Assembly: GCF_029714325.1 (NCBI RefSeq)
Contig: NZ_CP121666.1
Location: 8,091,001-8,155,000, forward strand
DNA length: 64,000 nucleotides
Source: Bradyrhizobium sp. CB1717
Lineage (GTDB): Bacteria > Pseudomonadota > Alphaproteobacteria > Rhizobiales > Xanthobacteraceae
Direction of reading: 5' to 3'
A program made the translations under genes and the position numbers. How positions within the stretch are numbered: position 1 is the stretch's first letter; the number at the start of each line of letters is the position of its first letter. Positions 1 through 9,196 of this stretch are shown here, in pieces. Below the pieces are notes generated by a model. The model was not told where the DNA came from. It worked only from the letters and a program-made list of their open reading frames with translations, and did not search any database.

Positions 1-491
1 TCGAGGGCGGTTCGCTTTGAAACTGTCGGCCTCGGAATAGTCAAATTTTCTAAGACGCGCATCAGCGAAGTCCCACGTCTGTCCGTCTGGGCACTGAATT
101 GACGTGGATGTGAGACGAATTTCGGCAGGGATTAGTTATATTCGATCCCTTTCAGCCACGTTGGAACCACGAAGGGCCGCCTTACGTGCCCCCCTGCTCC
201 GAGTTCAACCAAGCCCAGGAGACTCAGGCCGTCGGGATAAATGCCTTGCGGATAATTGCCCTCTGCGGCTTCTACGCTTTGCTTGGTGCTCTCGCGGCCG
301 CAGTTGCCGCCTTGGTCGGCACTTTCCCACATTGGATCTGAGCCGCCAGATACAGAGCGAACGCCGGGCAGTCGTCAGGCAGCTTCCACGTCAGATCCGC
401 ATGAACGCCACATGACAGTAGAGATATTCATCCGCCTCGGCTAAGCAACGAGTGTAAACCCTTCACCTCGCGCTGGGGGCAACGAACGCAA
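1..491. other. Leading non-coding stretch before the mrp operon
   Basis: No convincing gene is seen here. The short open frames lack ribosome binding sites, overlap each other on both strands and resemble no family I know. The stretch presumably carries the promoter of the antiporter operon that follows, but I could not pick out a clear -35/-10 pair. Confidence 0.5.
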
Positions 492-3413
492 ATGTTCCTC
501 CTTGCCGTTCTCGTCCTTCCGTTCGCCGGAAGTTTCATTGCGGCATTCCTGCGGGTCAATGCGCGCACCGCCGAGGCATGGCTCGCCGGCGGCGTCGCAC
601 TCACCGTTTTTTGCCTCATGGCTGCGGCTTATCCGAGCGTGACGAATGGAGGCATCGTCGATTGGCGCACGGAGTGGATTGCCGAACTTGGGCTTGCATT
701 CGCACTAAGACTTGATGGCTTCGCCTGGGCTTTCGCGATGCTGGTCACGGGGATCGGCTTTCTGGTGGTGCTGTATGCCCGCTATTACATGTCGCCTAGC
801 GATCCCGTTCCGCGGTTCTATTCCCTTCTGCTCGCCTTCATGGGGGCGATGTTGGGCATCGTGCTCTCCGGCAATCTGCTCCAGCTCGTTTTCTTCTGGG
901 AGCTGACCAGCTTGTTTTCGTTCTTGCTGATCAGCTACTGGCATCACAATTCGGCTGCGAGGGACGGCGCACGGATGGCGCTGGTGATCACCTCGAGTGG
1001 CGGACTCTGTCTCTTTGCCGGTGTCCTGCTGATCGGTTACATCGTCGGCAGCTACGACCTGGACAAGGTGTTGGCGTCAGGAGAGGCGATTCGTTCGCAT
1101 CCGCTCTATGTTCCCGCGCTCGTGCTGGTTCTGCTCGGCGCCCTCACCAAGAGCGCACAATTTCCCTTCCATTTTTGGCTGCCGCACGCGATGGCGGCCC
1201 CGACTCCGGTATCCGCTTATCTGCACTCGGCAACGATGGTGAAGGCGGGCGTCTTTCTTCTGGTCCGTCTCTGGCCCGCCTTGGGCGGAACGAACGAGTG
1301 GTTATGGCTGGTGGGATCGGCCGGTTTGATCACGTTTCTCCTTGGCGCATTCCTCGCAGTGTTCCAGCAGGATCTGAAGGGGCTCCTGGCCTACTCGACC
1401 ATCAGCCATCTCGGCTTGATCACGCTCTTGACGGGACTGGACACGCCGTTCGGGCAAATAGCAGCGATCTTTCACATCATGAACCATGCCACCTTCAAGG
1501 CGTCGCTGTTCATGGCTGCCGGCATCATCGACCACGAAACCGGCACGCGCGACATTCGGCGCTTGAGCGGTCTCTACGCATTCATGCCGATCACGGCGAC
1601 GCTGGCCATGGTCGCGGCCGGGTCGATGGCCGGCGTGCCGCTGCTGAATGGCTTTCTCTCGAAAGAGATGTTCTTCGCCGAAACAATCGAAGTCCATGAC
1701 AATTCACTGGTCGATCAAGCGCTTCCCTACATCGTCACCGCGGCGAGCACCTTCACCGTTGCCTATTCTCTCCGGTTCATTCGTGACGTATTCTTCGGAC
1801 CCCCTCCCGTCGGTCTTCCGCGCACCCCCCACGAGCCGCCCCTCCTGATGCGGCTCCCGGCCGAGCTTCTCGTGCTGGTATGTGTCGTGGTTGGCATCGT
1901 TCCTGCGCTGACCGTGGCACCGGTCCTCGACACCGCTGCTGGCGCGGTGCTCGGTTCCAACATGCCGGAGTACAGTCTCAGGATCTGGCACGGCTTCACG
2001 CCCGAATTGCTGATGAGCATCCTGGCAATGGTCGGCGGAGTCGTCGTCTATGTGATGCTGCGCTCCTACCTTCTCGCCAACGAGGGGCCGCCCCTGCTCG
2101 GCCGGTTCAGCGGTAAGCAGATCTTCGACTGGATGATGGTGACGTTATCCTGGCGTCTTGCACGCTGGCTCGAGAGCAAGCTCGGGACGCGACGTCTCCA
2201 GCCACAATTGAGAGTCCTGGCCGGTACGGCGTTCTTCGCCGCCTTGCTGCCGCTCTATTCGCGCGGCGTCCCGCTGGCGGATCCCATGCGGGCTACATTT
2301 GACCTTGCGTTCGCTTTGCTTTGGACGGTCGGCGCCGCCTGCGCGGTCGGCGCCGCGATCGAGGCCAAATTCCATCGCGTCGTCGCGCTGATCCTGCTCG
2401 GGTCTGCCGGTCTCGTGACCTGCGTCACCTTCGTATGGCTGTCGGCTCCCGACGTCGCGCTGACGCAGATCGTCGTCGAGACGGTCACGACAGTGCTCCT
2501 GCTACTCGGCTTGCGATGGTTGCCAAAACGTATCGCGCCGGCCGGGCCGCAAGCGCCAGCCGGCAGGATTCGATGGCACCGCGTGCGCGACTTCGCGACC
2601 GCGCTCTCCGTCGGCGTCGGGCTGGCGACGCTCGCGTTTGCAGCCATGCAGCATCACGATACGAACAGCATATCGCGATACTTCGTCGAGAACGCCTATA
2701 CCAAAGGTGGCGGAACCAACGTGGTCAATGTCATCTTGGTGGACTTCCGCGGATTCGACACAATGGGTGAGATCACAGTCCTCGCCGTCGTTGCGCTCAC
2801 CGTCTACGCGCTGTTGCGCCGCTTCCGTCCGGCGCCGGAGAGCATCCCCGTTCCCGAACAGCAGCACGCCCAGGACAGCCACGACGAGGCGCGTCCCGAC
2901 CGACAGAAGGGTGACACCGCCAAGGACACCACGGAGACCGCGTCGCTGATGATGAGGCTGATGTTTCCCGTGATCGGTGTCGTGGCGGTCTTCCTGCTGT
3001 TGCGCGGACACGATCTTCCGGGCGGAGGCTTCGTGGCCGGCGTCGCCATGGCGACTGCGTTTATCCTGCAGTACGTGGCTCGCGGCACGACATGGGTGGA
3101 AACTCGTCTGCACGTCATACCGGTACGCTGGATGGGGATCGGGCTTCTGCTCGCTGGGTGCACGGGGGCAGCCGCCTGCGTTTTCGGATATCCGTTTCTG
3201 ACCTCGTACTTTGCGTATGCCGAGCTGCCGCTGGTTGGCCGCGTCCCCACGGCGAGCGCATTCCTTTTCGACGTCGGCGTGTTCTCACTCGTGATCGGCG
3301 CCACGGTGCTGATGCTCATCGCGATCGCGCATCAATCCCTGCGTCGCTACGCAGTTCCGCCTCAGAGCGGCCGAGGCTTGGCCAGTGAGCCATCGAAGGA
3401 GGAACTGGTCTGA
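492..3413 (+). CDS. mrpA: Mrp/Pha Na+/H+ antiporter subunit A fused to subunit B
   Basis: Large membrane subunit of the multi-gene cation/proton antiporter that exports Na+ or K+ in exchange for H+. The 973-residue product is longer than a plain MrpA. Roughly the first 780 residues form the ND5/MrpA-type antiporter body, with the characteristic LTKSAQFPFHFWLPHAM segment holding the conserved lysine, and a late DFRGFDTMGEI motif. After a charged linker, the last 170 residues match MrpB, including GHDLPGGGFVAG. This A-B fusion is known from rhizobial PhaAB. The gene starts a six-gene operon whose members overlap by one to four bases, so translation is probably coupled. The protein sits in the inner membrane. 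The start is the first ATG of the open frame; only a weak ribosome binding site is visible. Confidence 0.95.
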   Translation: MFLLAVLVLPFAGSFIAAFLRVNARTAEAWLAGGVALTVFCLMAAAYPSVTNGGIVDWRTEWIAELGLAFALRLDGFAWAFAMLVTGIGFLVVLYARYYMSPSDPVPRFYSLLLAFMGAMLGIVLSGNLLQLVFFWELTSLFSFLLISYWHHNSAARDGARMALVITSSGGLCLFAGVLLIGYIVGSYDLDKVLASGEAIRSHPLYVPALVLVLLGALTKSAQFPFHFWLPHAMAAPTPVSAYLHSATMVKAGVFLLVRLWPALGGTNEWLWLVGSAGLITFLLGAFLAVFQQDLKGLLAYSTISHLGLITLLTGLDTPFGQIAAIFHIMNHATFKASLFMAAGIIDHETGTRDIRRLSGLYAFMPITATLAMVAAGSMAGVPLLNGFLSKEMFFAETIEVHDNSLVDQALPYIVTAASTFTVAYSLRFIRDVFFGPPPVGLPRTPHEPPLLMRLPAELLVLVCVVVGIVPALTVAPVLDTAAGAVLGSNMPEYSLRIWHGFTPELLMSILAMVGGVVVYVMLRSYLLANEGPPLLGRFSGKQIFDWMMVTLSWRLARWLESKLGTRRLQPQLRVLAGTAFFAALLPLYSRGVPLADPMRATFDLAFALLWTVGAACAVGAAIEAKFHRVVALILLGSAGLVTCVTFVWLSAPDVALTQIVVETVTTVLLLLGLRWLPKRIAPAGPQAPAGRIRWHRVRDFATALSVGVGLATLAFAAMQHHDTNSISRYFVENAYTKGGGTNVVNVILVDFRGFDTMGEITVLAVVALTVYALLRRFRPAPESIPVPEQQHAQDSHDEARPDRQKGDTAKDTTETASLMMRLMFPVIGVVAVFLLLRGHDLPGGGFVAGVAMATAFILQYVARGTTWVETRLHVIPVRWMGIGLLLAGCTGAAACVFGYPFLTSYFAYAELPLVGRVPTASAFLFDVGVFSLVIGATVLMLIAIAHQSLRRYAVPPQSGRGLASEPSKEELV

Positions 3414-3754
3414 TGGAGTTCGTGCTCGCAATCGGTATCGGTACGCTTGCCGCGTCCGGCGTTTGGCTGATCCTCAGGCCGCGCACCTTTCAGGTTATCA
3501 TCGGGCTGTCGTTGCTTTCCTACTCGGTTAATCTTTTCATCGTGGCCATGGGGCGAGTGCGGACGGGGGCTCCGGTGCTCATCGCAAAGGAGGCCGGAGA
3601 TCCTGCGCGGTATGCCGATCCGCTCCCGCAGGCGCTTGTACTGACTGCAATCGTCATCAGTTTCGCGACCACCGCGCTCTTCCTGGTCGTGCTGCTGGCA
3701 TCCCGCGGCCTGGCCCGGACCGATCATGTCGACGGCCAGGAGCCGGAAGCGTGA
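3413..3754 (+). CDS. mrpC: Mrp antiporter subunit C
   Basis: NuoK-like small subunit of the Mrp antiporter, 113 residues with three predicted membrane helices. The family signature is seen in the segment GLSLLSYSVNLFIVAMG and in the DPLPQALVLTAIVISF stretch shared with NuoK/MnhC proteins. Its ATG shares one base with the mrpA stop codon, and a good ribosome binding site (GGAGG) lies at the end of mrpA. It works only as part of the complex with the other subunits of the operon. Confidence 0.95.
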   Translation: MEFVLAIGIGTLAASGVWLILRPRTFQVIIGLSLLSYSVNLFIVAMGRVRTGAPVLIAKEAGDPARYADPLPQALVLTAIVISFATTALFLVVLLASRGLARTDHVDGQEPEA

Positions 3755-5367
3755 GCGGCGTCTCGGGTCTCGTCATCGCGCCGATCATCCTGCCCCTGCT
3801 GGCAGGTGCCGGCATGCTGCTGCTCAATGGAGAGAAGCACCGCTCGATCGTCGCTGGTCTCAACGTCGGCGCAACCGTTGCCCTCGTTTGCATTGCCACC
3901 ATCCTGCTCGGAATCTCCGATGCCGGCACAAGGGACGTCTATCGTCTGGGAAATTGGCCTGCGCCGTTCGGAATTGTTCTCGTGCTCGATCGGCTGTCGG
4001 CTTTAATGCTGCTGCTGACCAATGTCCTCGCGCTGGCCTCAGTTGTGTACTCCCTCGCACGCTGGCACCGCGCAGGCGCGCATTTCCATCCGCTGTTTCA
4101 GTTCCTGCTGATGGGCCTCAACGGCGCCTTCCTCACGGGCGATCTCTTCAACCTGTTCGTGTTCTTCGAGTTGTTGCTGGCGGCGTCATACGGGCTTCTG
4201 CTGCACGGATCCGGCCTTGCACGGGTAAAGGCAGGGCTGCACTACATTGTCGTCAACCTCGCCGCCTCGCTGCTGTTTCTGATCGGGGTCAGCCTGATCT
4301 ACGGCGTGACCGGAACGCTCAACATGGCCGATCTCGCGGCACGCGTGCCGGCGGTCGCAGCGGAGAGCCGCGGCTTGCTCGAAGCAGGTGCGGGCGTGTT
4401 GGCGGTCGCCTTCCTGCTCAAGGCCGGAATGTGGCCCCTGAACTTCTGGCTGCCGACCGCCTATGCAGCCGCAAGTCCGCCGGTGGCGTCGATCTTTGCG
4501 ATCATGACGAAGGTTGGCGTCTACGTCGTGCTGCGCCTGTCGCTCTTGCTTTTCGGCGAGGACGCCGGCGCATCGGCCGGCTTCGGCAGGGAGTTCTTGT
4601 TGTTGGCCGGCTTGGCGACGATCCTGTTCGGAGCCATCGGCACACTGGCCTCGCAAGACACCGGCCGACTCGGAGGCTTCTCAGTGCTGATATCCTCTGG
4701 AACGGTGCTCGCCGCCACGGGGATGGGACAGGTCGGCGTCACCAGTGGAGCGCTCTTCTACCTGGTCAGCTCGACGGTCGGCATCAGCGCATTCTTCCTC
4801 CTCGTCGAGCTCGTCGAGCGCGGCCGTGAAGCTGGAGCGGACATGATCGCTGTCACGCGGGAAGCTTATGGAGAGGAGGACGAGACAGACGAAGCCGAAG
4901 GGGACGTCGGCATCGCGATCGTGGCCACCATGGGATTGCTCGGCCTCGCTTTCATCGGCTGTGCGCTGGTGATCGCCGGCCTGCCGCCGCTGTCCGGATT
5001 CATCGCCAAGTTTGCGCTGCTCGCGGCGGCGCTGCATCCGCCCGGTCAGCCGGGGGGCGCCATTCCCGGCAGCGGATGGGCTCTGCTCGCGGTGCTGATC
5101 CTCTCGGGTTTCGCGACCTTGGTCGCGATGGCACGCGCGGGACTCCGCATCTTCTGGGCCTCGCCCGATCGCACTGTGCCGCGCGTGCGCGTGATCGAGA
5201 TGGCGCCGATCATGTTCCTGCTGTTCATCTGTGCTGCGCAAACCGTCTGGGCCGGCCCCGTGATCCGCTTCATGCAGGCCGCGGCGCATTCCCTCCACTC
5301 GCCGGCCGACTACATCAGCGACGTCCTGCACACCGGCTCTAGCAGCCGACAAGCGGAGGGCAAATGA
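3751..5367 (+). CDS. mrpD: Mrp antiporter subunit D
   Basis: ND2/ND4-type proton-translocating subunit, 538 residues with about fourteen hydrophobic helices. LLKAGMWPLNFWLPTAYAAA carries the conserved lysine and the following helix-breaking motif. IAGLPPLSGFIAKFALL is the typical C-terminal channel segment. A hydrophilic acidic loop (EEDETDEAEGD) separates two helices near residue 380. The start is a GTG that overlaps the mrpC stop region by four bases. A short fragment related to the IAGLPPLSGFIAKFALL region lies reversed about 3 kb downstream, evidence of a second, lost mrp copy. Confidence 0.95.
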   Translation: MSGVSGLVIAPIILPLLAGAGMLLLNGEKHRSIVAGLNVGATVALVCIATILLGISDAGTRDVYRLGNWPAPFGIVLVLDRLSALMLLLTNVLALASVVYSLARWHRAGAHFHPLFQFLLMGLNGAFLTGDLFNLFVFFELLLAASYGLLLHGSGLARVKAGLHYIVVNLAASLLFLIGVSLIYGVTGTLNMADLAARVPAVAAESRGLLEAGAGVLAVAFLLKAGMWPLNFWLPTAYAAASPPVASIFAIMTKVGVYVVLRLSLLLFGEDAGASAGFGREFLLLAGLATILFGAIGTLASQDTGRLGGFSVLISSGTVLAATGMGQVGVTSGALFYLVSSTVGISAFFLLVELVERGREAGADMIAVTREAYGEEDETDEAEGDVGIAIVATMGLLGLAFIGCALVIAGLPPLSGFIAKFALLAAALHPPGQPGGAIPGSGWALLAVLILSGFATLVAMARAGLRIFWASPDRTVPRVRVIEMAPIMFLLFICAAQTVWAGPVIRFMQAAAHSLHSPADYISDVLHTGSSSRQAEGK

Positions 5368-5852
5368 CACGCTTGCTGCCCTTTCCCATTGTCAGCTTCT
5401 GCCTGCTCGCGCTGTGGCTGCTGCTCAATCAAGCGGTCACCTTCGGGCACATCCTGCTTGGCTGCGTGTTCGCGCTCGTCGGCGGACGGATTCTGACCAT
5501 CTTGGAATTGCCGACTGTGCGGGTCAGGCGACCCGGCGTCATTCTGCGGCTGCTGCAACTGGTTGCGATGGACATCGTCCGCTCGAACCTGGCGGTGGGA
5601 CGGATCGTTCTCGGTTTCGGACGGCCACAGCGCAGATCGGGTTTTGTCGAGATTCCGCTCGACATGCGCGACCCCTACGGGCTGGCCTCGCTCGCCTGCA
5701 TCATTACGTCGACCCCGGGGACGTTGTGGGTGCATTTCGACGCCCAAAGAGGGGCGCTGACCATCCACGTTCTGGACCTCGTCGATGAAGAGGAGTGGAT
5801 CCGCACCATAAAGGACCGTTACGAACGTCATCTGCTGGAGATACTCGAATGA
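5364..5852 (+). CDS. mrpE: Mrp antiporter subunit E
   Basis: MnhE family subunit of 162 residues: two N-terminal membrane helices, then a cytosolic domain with the signatures DIVRSNLAVGRIVLG and ITSTPGTLWVHFD typical of MrpE/PhaE. It overlaps mrpD by four bases (ATGA) and the start of mrpF by four bases, which fits a translationally coupled operon. Confidence 0.95.
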   Translation: MTRLLPFPIVSFCLLALWLLLNQAVTFGHILLGCVFALVGGRILTILELPTVRVRRPGVILRLLQLVAMDIVRSNLAVGRIVLGFGRPQRRSGFVEIPLDMRDPYGLASLACIITSTPGTLWVHFDAQRGALTIHVLDLVDEEEWIRTIKDRYERHLLEILE

Positions 5853-6130
5853 GCCAGCTCATGCTAACCTACTCGCTCCTGGGCGCACAGGTGTTGCTGG
5901 GATTGGCGATCGGTTGCGGCGCTTTGCGCATCTTCCTTGGACCGCGCGCGCAGGATCGCGTTCTCGGGTTCGACACGTTGTCCGTCAACGCGATGTTGTT
6001 GCTTCTGACGGTCGGGATTCGAACCGGCGAGGCGCTCTATTTCGAGGCTGCCCTGGCCATGGCCCTGTTCGGGTTCGTTGGGACGGTGGCGCTCGCCAAG
6101 TTCCTCCTTCGCGGCGAGGTGATAGAATGA
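5849..6130 (+). CDS. mrpF: Mrp antiporter subunit F
   Basis: MnhF family, 93 residues, three membrane helices. The motif RIFLGPRAQDRVLGFDTLS with the conserved D/R pair, followed by EAALAMALFGFVGTVALAKF, is diagnostic. The ATG used here overlaps the mrpE stop by four bases. A longer upstream in-frame start exists but would extend far into mrpE and is not needed. Confidence 0.94.
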   Translation: MSQLMLTYSLLGAQVLLGLAIGCGALRIFLGPRAQDRVLGFDTLSVNAMLLLLTVGIRTGEALYFEAALAMALFGFVGTVALAKFLLRGEVIE

Positions 6131-6525
6131 ACGGCATCGAGCACTTGCCGCCTTGGGCTGCCGTCCTCACAGCGGTCTTCCTTTTGACCGGCGCTGCCTT
6201 CACGCTCATCGGCTCGCTGGGCCTTTTGCGGCTCGGCACGTTCTACGAGCGGGTCCATGCGCCGACGCTCGGAACAACGCTCGGCACCGTCTTCATCGCG
6301 GCCGCTTCGATGGTGTACTTTTCGGTCCTGGAGAGCAGGCCGGTGCTGCACGAGATCCTGATCGTTGTGCTCGGCGCCGTCACTACTCCGATGGCGCTGA
6401 CCATTCTGGTCGGCGCAGCCCGCTTTCGCGACACCGCGGAAGGGGCACAGCTGGGCGAACCCGCAGGCCGGGTGCAGCCCCACGCGAGGGTTCCGGGCGA
6501 CGCTCCCACCGGCAAGGCCGGCTAA
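6127..6525 (+). CDS. mrpG: Mrp antiporter subunit G
   Basis: MnhG/PhaG family, last subunit of the operon, 132 residues. Three membrane helices with the family motifs IGSLGLLRLGTFYERVHAPT and the later TTPMALTILVGAA. A hydrophilic tail of about 30 residues follows that is longer than in many homologues. It overlaps mrpF by four bases. No clear terminator follows directly; the nearest strong hairpin lies about 220 bp downstream. Confidence 0.94.
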   Translation: MNGIEHLPPWAAVLTAVFLLTGAAFTLIGSLGLLRLGTFYERVHAPTLGTTLGTVFIAAASMVYFSVLESRPVLHEILIVVLGAVTTPMALTILVGAARFRDTAEGAQLGEPAGRVQPHARVPGDAPTGKAG

Positions 6526-6744
6526 ATGTCGCAATTGATCTGCCGCGGGGCATGCTTAGGTCCATTGTAGGCATGATGCTGGACCGCGTGCACATCGCCG
6601 CGACTTCAGCAGGCCGGTCGTCGGCATGCGCCGGCGAACTGATCTTGCGGTGCCGCTCGAAGATCTGCGGTATTCCCAATAGAGGACATGATGACCAAAG
6701 TGCGACCAGACATTCAGGAGAACCGGCTGCAAATCGGCATGTGA

Positions 6745-6768
6745 CCCGGGCGATGTGTATCGCCCGGG
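6745..6768 (+). other. Perfect 10-bp hairpin (CCCGGGCGAT stem)
   Basis: CCCGGGCGAT, four-base loop GTGT, then ATCGCCCGGG: a perfect, very GC-rich stem-loop. There is no T-run behind it, so it is not a textbook intrinsic terminator. It lies between the mrp operon and a tiny membrane protein gene that starts 40 bp later. It could attenuate read-through, stabilise an mRNA end, or belong to a small RNA. Only the structure itself is directly seen. Confidence 0.55.
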
Positions 6769-6808
6769 CGCGGCAACTCAGCGATTCCAAGCAAGCCGGG
6801 AGTTCTTC

Positions 6809-6937
6809 ATGTCTGTCTTTTTCGCACTGCTCGTCCTGACCTCGTGGATCCTGTTCATCTGGATCTGTGATCCGGACGGATTCCGCACAGCCTTTGCGCG
6901 CCGTCCGCCCCCGATACCGCATCATCCGGAAGGGTGA
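6809..6937 (+). CDS. Tiny single-pass membrane protein with DPDGFR motif
   Basis: A 42-residue product: one membrane helix (residues about 3-19) followed by the motif DPDGFRTAFARR and a proline-rich tail. I do not know a named family for it. It is judged real because a clear paralogue of 43 residues is encoded near 12.0 kb, sharing the pattern MSVF..LV.LT.W.LF.W..DPDGFR.AFARR. In both places the next related gene downstream is a USP gene (intact here, decayed there). The start is the ATG at the conserved MSVF. Function unknown; a small regulator or anchor at the inner membrane is possible. Confidence 0.7.
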   Translation: MSVFFALLVLTSWILFIWICDPDGFRTAFARRPPPIPHHPEG

Positions 6938-7117
6938 TGCTGAAAGGTGCTTCGTCACCTCGCGCTCCCGCTCCTACGGTTTTCGACCGCGACACGCTGC
7001 TGCACTCCGGATCTCGGGGCCGCCTGTGCGTGGCCGCGTCATGAGCGGGCCTAAGCAATCAAATCGCCGCCTCGTCGAGACCGCCTCGGCTAGGTGGGCC
7101 AATACAAGGGTTCTGAC

Positions 7118-8113
7118 ATGATCATCGTCGCTGCGACGGATTTTTCCACGCGTTCTCATCGCGCTCTGCGCCAGGCCGGGCTTATCGCTCGCGCCCGCCG
7201 TGCCGAGCTGCACCTCGTTCACGTCGTCGATGAAGACCTGCCCGCCGAGCTGGCCCGCATGGAAGAGCGCGAGGCTCAGCGCGTCCTGACAGAGCAGATC
7301 GGGTCGATGCCCGAGCTGCCCGACACGCGTTGCCATGCGACTGTGATCAGGGGGCACCCTTTCGATGGGATCTTGCGCGCGAGCGCCTCAGTCGGCGCCG
7401 ATCTCATCGTCATGGGCGCCCATCGCAAGCAGTTTCTGCGCGACATCTTTACGGGCACCACCATCGAGCGCGTCATCCGCGGAGGAAAGTATCCCGTGCT
7501 GATGGTGAACAACGAAGCCCAGCGGCGCTACGAACGGGTTCTGGTGCCGGTCGACATGTCGGAGACATCGGCCGATGCGATCCGCTTCGGCCTGTCCGCC
7601 GGGCTTTTGGAAGACGGAGCGACGCTTCTTCACGCCTTCTCGCCGGTGGCGAAGAGACGATTGCTCAGCTCTGGTGCGAGCGCCGAGGTCATCAGTGGAT
7701 ATGTCGATAGCCAGCGTCACGGCGCGATGGAGGACATGAGCGCTTTTCTCGTGGCCAATGAGTTCGCCACCCAGCGATGGTCGCTCAGGGTCGACGAGGG
7801 CGCGCCCATGCAGGTAATCTCGCGCGCTTTAGCGGAAAAGCGGCCGGACATTCTCGTACTGGGTACTCACGGCCGATCTGGGTTGCTCCGAGCGTTGATT
7901 GGCAGCGTCACAGAAGAAGTGTTGCGGTCCGTGAACGTGGACGTTCTCGTCGTTCCTCCGACCCGCAGGCGCTCGCGCCAAGCGGTCGAAGCTGTCATCA
8001 GCCAGCAGCTTGCCGGTGGCGCTGTTGACGAAATGGACCAGGCAAGACCCGCCACACAGACGTGCGAAACTCCCCCTTGTGATCCGTCTGCCGATGCGAG
8101 GGCACCTGAATAG
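7118..8113 (+). CDS. Tandem-domain universal stress protein
   Basis: Two UspA-type domains in one 331-residue cytosolic protein. Domain 1 starts MIIVAATDFSTRSHRALRQA and ends near GGKYPVLMVNN. Domain 2 starts RYERVLVPVDMSETS. It contains the nucleotide-binding signature GTHGRSGLLRALIGSVTEEV, the G-2x-G-9x-G(S/T) motif of ATP-binding USPs. Domain 1 has the related GAHRKQFLRDIFTGTTIERV. The start chosen is the ATG at MIIVAA, as USP domains begin this way. A basic, then hydrophilic tail of about 45 residues follows domain 2. A decayed copy lies near 12.4 kb. The likely role is survival in growth arrest or low oxygen, by family. Confidence 0.9.
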   Translation: MIIVAATDFSTRSHRALRQAGLIARARRAELHLVHVVDEDLPAELARMEEREAQRVLTEQIGSMPELPDTRCHATVIRGHPFDGILRASASVGADLIVMGAHRKQFLRDIFTGTTIERVIRGGKYPVLMVNNEAQRRYERVLVPVDMSETSADAIRFGLSAGLLEDGATLLHAFSPVAKRRLLSSGASAEVISGYVDSQRHGAMEDMSAFLVANEFATQRWSLRVDEGAPMQVISRALAEKRPDILVLGTHGRSGLLRALIGSVTEEVLRSVNVDVLVVPPTRRRSRQAVEAVISQQLAGGAVDEMDQARPATQTCETPPCDPSADARAPE

Positions 8114-8302
8114 GAAGTTGCGGTCCATGATCTGGACCTTGCGCCTCCGCATGGATTGCGGATCAATACGTAAGGCTCGGCTCGATCACGGCTTGACAAC
8201 CTCGGATATCGAAAATGCGGCCCTGCGGATTCCGTCTCACTCTTTTATGTCCCGACGAGGGTGCCAGTTACACCGGAAATAGCAGCCCCATCATCAGGGC
8301 TG

Positions 8303-8365
8303 CAGTAGTGCGAATTTGGCGATGAACCCGGGCAGCGGCGGCAGCCCGGCGATGACCAGCGCGCA
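8303..8365 (-). pseudogene. mrpD fragment (relic)
   Basis: The reverse strand reads CALVIAGLPPLPGFIAKFAL, almost the same as the corresponding segment of the intact MrpD encoded 3 kb upstream. Nothing else of mrpD is visible on either side. This is a short relic of a second mrpD copy, inverted relative to the intact operon. Confidence 0.75.
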
Positions 8366-8460
8366 CTTGCGCGCTGGGTGCCGCCATTCAGGCCAAATTT
8401 CACCGCGTGGCTGCACCAATACTGCTCGGAGGGGCGGGTCTTGTCACGCGCGTTTGTTGC
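8366..8460 (+). pseudogene. mrpA fragment (relic)
   Basis: The forward strand reads ALGAAIQAKFHRV, then PILLGGAGLVTRV. This corresponds closely to the AVGAAIEAKFHRV...LILLGSAGLVTCV region of the intact MrpA (about residues 617-645). It abuts the inverted mrpD fragment directly, so the two relics have been brought together by rearrangement. The coding frame is lost immediately after. Confidence 0.75.
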
Positions 8461-8605
8461 GGTGACAGCCGCGAAGGCTCTAATTATGTTCGGCGCCGAG
8501 CGTTTGCACAAGATCAGCGACCTCGCGGCCGTTCGCTAACGGCACCAAGCCGATTTGCGCGACCAGCGGTGCCGGCTCAGAGCTCAGCGCAGTGACGACG
8601 TCATC

Positions 8606-8959
8606 TTACTTGGCGCGCTGAGGCTCTGTGAGCCGACCGCTAGAGCGCAACTCATCCAAGGTCTTGCCATAGCAGTCGGTGACCGGCGGCCTGTTAGTGG
8701 GAACCGCTACGACGCCATTGGCATGGACCGTAATGCTTAGCCTTCTGTCGGCCGTGACATAAAGAGCATCGCCACTTTTGTCGACCCTGGAGAGATACCC
8801 AACTCGCCAACTCTGATCTGCTTGAGCGTAGCACAGGATAGTGGCCGGAAGATCGGGAAACACTGGCTCGGCCGCAGCTCCCGTCGCTAGGGTGACGAGA
8901 GCTGAAATTAGGACACCCGCCGGCCGTGTCGGTTGAGGTATGCCGGAGACATTTGCCAT
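8606..8959 (-). CDS. Hypothetical secreted protein
   Basis: A 117-residue product with an N-terminal signal peptide (hydrophobic stretch about residues 14-30, cleavage likely after ATGAAAEP). The mature part of about 85 residues contains two cysteines (ILCYAQ and TDCYGK) that could form a disulfide in the periplasm. I recognise no family. It stands alone, on the opposite strand to the USP gene. The start is the first ATG, placed well for the signal peptide. Confidence 0.6.
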   Translation of the reverse strand: MANVSGIPQPTRPAGVLISALVTLATGAAAEPVFPDLPATILCYAQADQSWRVGYLSRVDKSGDALYVTADRRLSITVHANGVVAVPTNRPPVTDCYGKTLDELRSSGRLTEPQRAK

Positions 8960-9196
8960 TACGCAACTTTCGACTTTATTCGCCGATGATTAGCATCAAT
9001 AATAGAGAAAAGGACAGCTAGGCATCGGTGTCAATCCGTATCCGGTTCACCCTTTGTCGCACCGGCTGGTGACGAACGAATGGGTACAACGAGCTGCACC
9101 ATCACGTGATGCTTGCCTTAATGTCCAATGCGCCGACCGACCCCTAAACATTCTGCATTGCACTCATCGGCCGCGCAGCTCCCCGATGATTTCTAG

